Positions 18,890 to 24,874 of a stretch of 24,874 nt of DNA are shown here, in pieces. Under the pieces are notes generated by a model. The model did not search any database. It was not told the DNA's origin and worked only from the letters and a program-made list of their open reading frames with translations. Numbering within the stretch: position 1 is the stretch's first letter; each line of letters starts with the position of its first letter. The position numbers and the translations under genes are program-made. The stretch is from Fomitopsis serialis. Its lineage: Eukaryota; Basidiomycota; Agaricomycetes; Polyporales; Fomitopsidaceae. Location of the stretch: NCBI RefSeq assembly GCF_022376445.1, contig NW_025955489.1:1-24874 (forward strand), given 5' to 3'.

Positions 18890-20736
18890 TCATGCTACGG
18901 GTGTGCCGTTCTCCGTGGGAAGGTCCGGGGTAGGGATCTCTGGGGAGAGGTTCTTCGGAACGATGTCCGGGGAGCCATTGACAGTAGACAGATCGTCGTC
19001 GTCTTGCGGTGCGAGCGTAGGGCTAGACATGGTCGAATTCGAGCGAGAGTGGGTCCCTTCCGCGAGTTCTTTTCGTAGCGCTTCAAGTTCACGTTCGAAC
19101 CTATGCGATATACGTCAGGCGTCGGTGCAGATAGTCGATGAGAGAGCACGCACTTGCGACCGAAAACCTCAATGTAGAATCCACCACCATTCCATACGCT
19201 GACAGCGAAGATGAAGATGAGGAATGCGCCACTCCAGAATGGGCTTCTATAGAGCACCAGAATGGCGGGCAGCTCGGTCAAGACCGAATACCCTGTGAAA
19301 TTGTGAGATTGAAGCTGACAGAGTAAGCGAAGAGTACTCACCATACTGGCCGATCATGAAGGATAGCGTGCGATACTGTGGAGGCACTCTTGACAGCGCG
19401 CGGCCGATGACACCTCGCTTATCGTTCAATAGGAACGAGAGCGATGTTGTGCGTTGGCCAGACTCGATCTTCTTGCGCCGATCGACGAAGACGAACTGCA
19501 GGGCAAGCGATCAGCCGCTTGCTACGTAAGAAGTCACCGGACCCACCTTCCAGTAGAGTACCTGCCATATCAAATCTACGAGGAACGAGAAGTTCAGAAC
19601 CGATATAGGCGCGAATGAGAGCAATGCACTGACAGATGATGCCGCTTAATAGCAGTGCTCTCATAGGCCGGAGGTGCGGGACTTCCATTACAGCGGGAAA
19701 GCGCTCTGCGGCGTTTGGATAGTAATGCCTGTTATTCAAATGAGCTTAAAGTTCCGCGCTCAGTTGCCGCGTTGCACACACCGGATGACAGTGAATGTCA
19801 ATGGAGGGTAGACATGGATGAAGAGGGACGTGACTTTGTCGAAGTCGTGGAAGACGAGACTGTTCCTCCATGTGATTACCGCAGACGCAAGCGATCCATG
19901 TGAAAGACAGTAGCAAGCTACAAACAGGGCGGGATTGGCTGGAAGGATCCAGATGTAGATGAAGTTGAGGATATTCGCGTAGTAACACAAGTCGAAGAGG
20001 AAGTAGTGCCAGGCCCGCTTCTTGTACAGGTAGACGCGCATAGGTAGGTAGAACGCGGCTTGCAGAGTATATGCGATATGTATCCACCTAGAAGTCTGTT
20101 CAGTTTCATCTGTACGCAAGACTGCTGTGAGATCGCAACGCACTCGGGAGCCATCCCGAACAGTAGAGATGTGATCAACAAGGACATGACACCCCAGAAG
20201 AAGGTGAGCTTCTCGCGGAGCCGTACAACATTGGAGGTATGCCATGTTGCTGCAAGCTTCGTAACCCTTGCAGATATCTAAAACAGCGGGATGTCAGACC
20301 GAGGGGGCCATCTTCATGGCGCGTGCGAAACCAACCTTCGCCTTGAACTTCTGCATCTCCATATCAAGCTGCTGCGTGGTGTGCATCGAGCCTCGCCGCT
20401 TGAAGAGATCTTTCTTGAACACGTCGTTGATTGTCTCTTCCGCGCGCATCTTGAGCTTCTCGCTACGTTTCGCGAGCTGGCGTTGAATGAGGTCTAACCG
20501 AGAGTCGAAGAATGTCTCCAGAGTATCTATACGAAAGATTAGCCACTCGGGACGCGTCTTTTGATCTGCTCTTGCCACACACCTAGCAAGGTAAATCCGC
20601 TCGCCCAGTCTGATATCTCGTCGCGTGCAAATCGCTCGAACGGCACTGAGAAATAGCCAAGGCCTGTCTGTCCTGGAGGCATGTCTGACGGCGTGCGCAC
20701 CGGCGACGGCGGTCGCGACGACGAGGGAGTCGCCAT
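18890..20736 (-). CDS. GPC1: Glycerophosphocholine acyltransferase Gpc1 (DUF2838)
   Basis: Nine exons, minus strand: 20736-20583, 20526-20336, 20277-20144, 20087-19782, 19728-19634, 19575-19547, 19495-19342, 19292-19154, 19100-18890; 470 residues. Gpc1 acylates glycerophosphocholine to lysophosphatidylcholine with acyl-CoA, in PC remodelling at ER membranes. Family signatures: a basic coiled N-terminal part ([20 protein letters not shown]), then [80 protein letters not shown] and [20 protein letters not shown], with about eight membrane segments. The C-terminus is acidic and probably disordered. Intron 2 is taken as 20278-20335 with a GTTGGT donor, because the alternative 22-nt intron is too short. 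The gene is divergent from ISU1. Confidence 0.93.
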
Positions 20737-21030
20737 GGTTTATGTTGCGCGCAAATCAAGCAGGGGCGTTGTGGACAAAGCAGCGGCGGGAGGCGGAGTG
20801 ATGAAAGCAGCAACCCACAACGATGTGGCAGCGCGTCTGCCCCGCTACCGCGTCCTGGCAATGACGCTCAGTAGCTTATGTCAGCACTTGCACGTGACTG
20901 GGGGCCAATCTGCAGCCGGCTCACCACGTCTGCGCTCCCATTGGTCCGATTCCGAACTCCGCCTGGCCTGCTTATGTATATACGGCCGGGGCGAGTGCGA
21001 CTTCCCAAGCCTCTCGCATTCTAAGTCACC
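20737..21030. promoter_or_regulatory. Divergent promoter GPC1 / ISU1
   Basis: 294 bp separate the two start codons. Visible elements are a CACGTG palindrome (20891-20896), a CCAAT box (20905-20909), an inverted CCAAT (ATTGG, 20940-20944), and TATATA at 20977-20982, about 50 bp before the ISU1 start. The CCAAT boxes would suit the HAP complex, which regulates iron and respiration genes in fungi; the link to ISU1 is inference. Confidence 0.55.
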
Positions 21031-21774
21031 ATGTTCCGCGCATCCCTCACCAAAACCGTCCTCAACGCTGCCCCCCGCGCTGCCCCTCGCGCCAGCAGAG
21101 TCGCTGCCCGCCCGGTGCTCGCTCGCGGCTATCACGAGAAAGTCATCTCTCACTACGAGCAACCCAGAAATGTGCGTCAGAGTGTGGTCTCGGCCGTTCC
21201 AGGCGCAGTTATCTGATAACTTTTCCGCATCGCAGGTCGGCTCGCTGCCCAAGACCGACTTCGACGTTGGCACCGGCCTCGTCGGTGCACCTGCGTACGT
21301 GCTCTCTGTTTACAAACATTCGAGCGATGCGCTAACATGCAATCACAACAGCTGCGGCGATGTCATGAAGCTGCAGATCCGGGTCGACGAGAATGGTGTT
21401 ATCTCCGACGTCAAGTTCAAGACGTTCGGTTGCGGCTCTGCCATCGCGTCGAGCTCGTATATGACTGAGCGGGTGAAGGGTCTGTCGCTGGAGGAGGCTG
21501 AGAAGATCAAGAACACGGAGATCGCGAAGGAGTTGTGCTTGCCCCCGGTGAAGCTGCACTGTTCCAGTAAGTTCCATACACCTTTGCCCGAGGGTCACCG
21601 CCTCACACGCCTTGTACAACAGTGCTCGCGGAGGACGCTATCCGGTCTGCCATCAAGGACTACAGGTCGAAGCGTGCTTCGGCATCGAACCCCAAGCAGG
21701 CTGGCTTCATTGACGTCTCGCAGAGCGCGGCAACCGGGGAGACTGTCGCGACTGCCCACGCGCCATCAGCATAA
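21031..21774 (+). CDS. ISU1: Mitochondrial iron-sulfur cluster scaffold Isu1 (IscU)
   Basis: Four exons: 21031-21171, 21236-21294, 21352-21566, 21623-21774; 188 residues. Isu1 is the scaffold on which the Nfs1 desulfurase complex builds [2Fe-2S] clusters in the mitochondrial matrix. The first ~33 residues are Arg/Ala-rich without acidic residues, a clear presequence ending near ARGYHEK. Core motifs: [13 protein letters not shown] with Cys68 and Asp70, [11 protein letters not shown] with Cys94, LPPVKLHCS (130-138) holding the Hsp70 (Ssq1) binding LPPVK plus His136 and Cys137. All cluster ligands are intact. A C-terminal extension of about 25 residues (ending VATAHAPSA) goes beyond bacterial IscU and is low complexity. 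It is divergent from GPC1 and convergent with PRP31. Confidence 0.96.
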
Positions 21775-21972
21775 TTTGCTACCATCCATGCCAGTCGTCA
21801 CGTCCCGTCCCGTACTTACTTGCTTTCAGTTCATGTATTGCGCGTGTATGATTAGTCGGAGGATCCCAGCATATTATGCAATCGTAGTCGGAAGATCCTA
21901 ACATATGGTGCAATGGTAGTGCACTGGAGTGAATCATAAAATACGCATGAAGTGCAAGAACTCGCTCTGAGC
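21775..21972. other. Convergent 3' intergenic region ISU1 / PRP31
   Basis: 198 bp between convergent stops. No gene seen. Confidence 0.55.
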
Positions 21973-24076
21973 CTACTTCGAGGCGCCCTTCTGACCAATG
22001 AATGAAAAAGTGCCACCGGCGAACCATCTTTCGTTGGCCTCCTTGACGCGTTGCGCGGCCGCCGCCCGGTTCGTTAGCTCAAATCCTAGAAAGGCCATAG
22101 GTCACAACGACGATCAGAAAGTATGAGCTGACGCCGCTTACCTTGTACGGGGGTAACAGTCAAAGAGGTGGCAGTACCAGATGACTGTGGGTTAGATTGG
22201 GCAGCCCTCGTCAGGGCAGCCGTCCGGAGCTTGTTCGCCTTCGACAATTTCGCTGGTAGGGATAGGACGATCAGTACAGTATCCGCACCATCAACGGAGC
22301 GAAACGCACCTCGACTCTTCGCCTCGCCCACGCCTGCCCTGACTTTGCCCGAGCCAATCATACCCAGACCCTTTGTCTGGTCGAACGCGCCAACCTCCTC
22401 CTCCGCCTCCCCGAAGGTCATGCGGTTCTGCAGCTTGCGGAGTTCGGTTTGCGCATATGCCTCCTTCGCCTTGCGTGCCCTATAGAGTGCAACGCGTTAG
22501 TCGGGTGTCATGGGTACAGGGCGTTGCACGCTGACTGACCGTTTGCCTCCACGACGCTTCTTCGGGCCGTCATTGGGAATTGGCAGCGCCTTGATGATCT
22601 TCGACGGAGGAGGTGCGGCGAGGCGGTCGATGTGCTTCTCTACCTTATCGCGAAGTTCCTCCCCGTACGAGCCTGCGCCAAAACTTATCAGATAAAGAGG
22701 ACACAACTGAGCGCTGTCGGGTGTATGCACCATCTCTCCGATGCCGCTCCAGGTCCATACGCGCCGCCAGGCAACATTTGGCACCTACTGTCCGTTGCAC
22801 CTTCAAGCGGTAGTCAGGCGGCGTCTGTTGAATGATCTCGGACTGGAACACAAAGCCAGTATGGCGACGCTGAGTAGCAGACGAGAACCCTGCGGAAATC
22901 TTCCTCTGTGCTCCCAAGAGCTTTGGTAACAAGGAACATCAGTGACGACCTCCACATACAGAACTGTTTACTCACGTATACATTACACGCAGGCATCTTA
23001 GCCAACCCGTTGAGACCACCAGCAACTCCAAGTAATTTCGCGGCTGTGGTGGTACCGACAATAGCTGATAGTTCGGTGCCAGGATATTCATTCGGGAGCT
23101 GACGTACATGAAGATCTTGGAACAGAACCTCAGCATAGGTGAAGACGCCACTTGGGCAAGATGCCTCACGTTTTTCCGTGCCTCCTCCAGTCTATCCGCA
23201 AGGTCACAAGCTCGTTGAACAGCCTGGAACTCTGCATCCGGGAGCGGTTGGCCGGAAGTGGTAGTGGCTGTCACCATTACACTCATGATGATAGCAGGAG
23301 GGAGGATGCCGTTGAGGTCTACTTTCGTAGGGTCCTAGCGGTAAGAGTCAGGCAGAAAGGCACGCAGTCATAAAATCCTAAGCGTACCTCGGAGTTGCCC
23401 AGTGCGCGAACAGAGCGAATATACATTGGAGGGTCTGCAACAAGTTGTTCGAGTTCGGGGAACTTGGGCGCGTAGTGGTCTCGAATGAACTGAAGCGTGC
23501 TATGAGAGACGGCCCTTTGCCCTACAAATGTACACGCACCTTGTGAACTACCATGATTTCATTGTCGACATCGACGGAAAGATTGTTAGCAGCAACGATC
23601 AGGTTGTACTCGGGGTTGGAATGGGTAGGTTGAGCCATCTGCTCCGGCGTGCTGGGGTTCGCTTCGAACTTCTCGATTTCCTGGTGACCCGCTTCAGATT
23701 AGCAGAAGACGCGCCATTAGGGTGTACTGACCTTGAGAATGTCGTTCATACGCTTGCTCCCATCAAGCTTCGCTACACTGCGGACGTCCTCGACATCCCT
23801 TAGTTCCATCCGCTGCACCTCTTCGGCGTCCAGCTCCTCCGCGGGCTTCACTCCACCCTCCAGAACGAGCGATCCAACCTCTTTCTCCTTATTTTCCCCT
23901 CCTTCCTCCGCCTCTCCCTCGTCCATCTCGTCATCCGAGGACGCTTTGCGCTTGAGGCTGTTAGAAGTCGAGGGTCCGTCCTGTGCCGGCTTGTTTGTGT
24001 CCACTTGCTCATTGTCTTCCTCGCCCTCGGAGAGACCCTCGAGGTCGGCAAGCAGTTCGTCAGCCAAGGCGCTCAT
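21973..24076 (-). CDS. PRP31: U4/U6 snRNP splicing factor Prp31, with a one-base frame break
   Basis: Ten exons, minus strand: 24076-23732, 23680-23540, 23489-23388, 23334-23170, 23115-22976, 22920-22731, 22672-22540, 22479-22310, 22252-22142, 22085-21973; about 536 residues if the break is ignored. Prp31 binds the U4 snRNA/15.5K complex and bridges U4/U6 to U5 in the tri-snRNP. The N-terminus is acidic ([20 protein letters not shown]). The NOSIC/Nop region follows: [84 protein letters not shown]. The C-terminus has [11 protein letters not shown] and [15 protein letters not shown]. Exon 5 is 140 nt where 141 would keep frame: APN and [11 protein letters not shown] are in different frames with no room for an intron, so one base is missing at about 23070. 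As this gene is normally essential, sequence error is likelier than a real null. Confidence 0.9.
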
Positions 24077-24396
24077 GATGTCGGTCAAGGGAGAGAAGGC
24101 CAGATGAGCGAACTGAAGAAACAAGATCTAAGAAGAGGCGCAACCGCTCGCCGGCATCGAGCGCCTTCCCTGTTACCAATCGGGAAACCCTAAAGTAGGG
24201 GCGTGTGTGCACCGATTCGGATCTTGTTCGGCACGTACTTGGCAGAGTGCGGGGTAAACGCGATCGGCGCTTTCCCTCACTGTCAGTCTGGTTGTGCTCT
24301 CTGGACGACTTGCACGTCCTCGCTGGCGGCTGGGTAGCTCTCATATTCCAACAAGAAATTGCACCAGCTCTCTACATCCCCTGCAACGCCGAGGCG
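24077..24396. promoter_or_regulatory. Divergent intergenic region PRP31 / MCC beta
   Basis: 320 bp between the start codons of PRP31 (minus) and MCC beta (plus). It should hold both promoters. Open reading runs through parts of it on both strands but shows no protein-family signal. No clear TATA box was found. Confidence 0.45.
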
Positions 24397-24874
24397 ATGC
24401 GTCTTGCGGTGTGCAGGGCACTTCGAGAGGTCCGACCATGCCGCCAGTCCATGCCTCCGACTCGTCATGTTAGGAGGGCGTACCACCCGTCCGTCTTACC
24501 GTCATTGGTTTCGCCACCTTCTCCGGAGTTCGTTGAGAAAGCGAAGTCGATGGAAACCTGATAGCAGACATTGATGCTAAGATGGCTGCTGCTCGTTTAG
24601 GCGGCGGTGAGAAGGCGAGAGAACGGATGAGGAAGGCTGGCAAGAAGCTCCCTCGAGAGAGGTCCGTGACTTCCGAATGATGATACACCAAAGAGATGAA
24701 CGAAGACAGGCTCGCTCTATGCTCGATCCTCATACCCTTCTTGAGCTTCACAGCTGGCTGCCCATGAAGCTACCCGGAATCTATCCCCGCGCGGTATCAC
24801 GGAATTGGACGCATCTCTGGTCGCGAATGTGTCGTCGTTGTGAATGACGCTACTGTCAAGGGAGGTCGTATTAT
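24397..24874 (+). CDS. MCC2: Methylcrotonyl-CoA carboxylase beta subunit, 5' part, frame-broken
   Basis: Partial gene that continues beyond the window. Exon 1 is 24397-24661, intron 24662-24709 (48 nt, GTCCGT donor), exon 2 from 24710. MCC beta is the carboxyltransferase subunit of the mitochondrial leucine-degradation enzyme that carboxylates 3-methylcrotonyl-CoA. The Arg-rich, acid-poor N-terminus ([18 protein letters not shown]) looks like a presequence. Family blocks are clear but lie in different frames: [40 protein letters not shown] and [44 protein letters not shown]. Each frame change equals loss of one base (near 24558, 24720, 24749 and 24772). Either the sequence is poor here or this copy is a decaying pseudogene. 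Propionyl-CoA carboxylase beta is a related alternative, but the N-terminal block fits MCC better. Confidence 0.8.

Noticed and set aside
20278..20299. A 22-nt intron in GPC1 that would keep more of the upstream open frame (to KMAPS)
   Set aside because: It is far below the usual lower limit for fungal introns. A 58-nt intron using the same acceptor and a GTTGGT donor at 20335 gives consistent phase and a family-like protein.
24470..24751. Minus-strand open frame (93 codons) over the MCC beta start
   Set aside because: It is antisense to recognisable MCC beta blocks and has no family signal of its own.

Overview
This window is from a filamentous basidiomycete, most likely a wood-associated Agaricomycete. 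The genes are dense and on both strands. Most introns are 48-60 nt with GT...AG ends, intergenic gaps are short, and the conserved proteins (Rat1, Sec22, Mpo1, Tad1/ADAT1, Gpc1, Isu1, Prp31, MCC beta) read like basidiomycete orthologs. I saw no bacterial, viral, transposon, CRISPR or tRNA features. All exon models were built by hand from splice signals, phase continuity and family motifs.

Layout. (1) 1-1423, +: 3' part of the nuclear 5'-3' exoribonuclease RAT1/XRN2 with a long Gly/RGG tail. (2) 1704-4009, -: a proline-rich and acidic protein with RPVSPY repeats and a conserved-looking C-terminal domain that I cannot name. (3) 4429-5316, -: SEC22 R-SNARE, divergent from (4) 5601-6445, +: an MPO1/DUF962 dioxygenase. 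(5) 6651-7981, -: a classical short-chain dehydrogenase. (6) 9126-11258, + and (7) 12540-14672, +: two tandem cytochrome P450s. (8) 15542-16482, +: a small basidiomycete protein with a conserved C-terminal half. (9) 17026-18482, +: tRNA adenosine deaminase TAD1/ADAT1. (10) 18890-20736, -: glycerophosphocholine acyltransferase GPC1, divergent from (11) 21031-21774, +: the Fe-S scaffold ISU1. (12) 21973-24076, -: splicing factor PRP31, divergent from (13) 24397-end, +: the 5' part of methylcrotonyl-CoA carboxylase beta.

Most of the window is housekeeping. The accessory part is 6.65-14.67 kb, where an NAD-type SDR and two paralogous P450s sit together with 1.1-1.3 kb spacers; this could be a small oxidative detoxification or metabolite-tailoring module. 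The two P450s share twelve-exon structures in which all ten internal exons have identical lengths. These include a 14-nt exon carrying the I-helix acid/Thr motif and an 11-nt exon carrying the heme cysteine. The neighbouring SDR also carries its YxxxK motif on a 14-nt exon. One P450 intron is GC-AG.

The right end (about 23.0-24.9 kb) shows several single-base losses that break otherwise well-conserved genes (PRP31 once, MCC beta at least four times). Assembly error is the first explanation to test. I found no clearly new biological system. The best leads are the P450/SDR island with its catalytic microexons and the unnamed protein at 1.7-4.0 kb.
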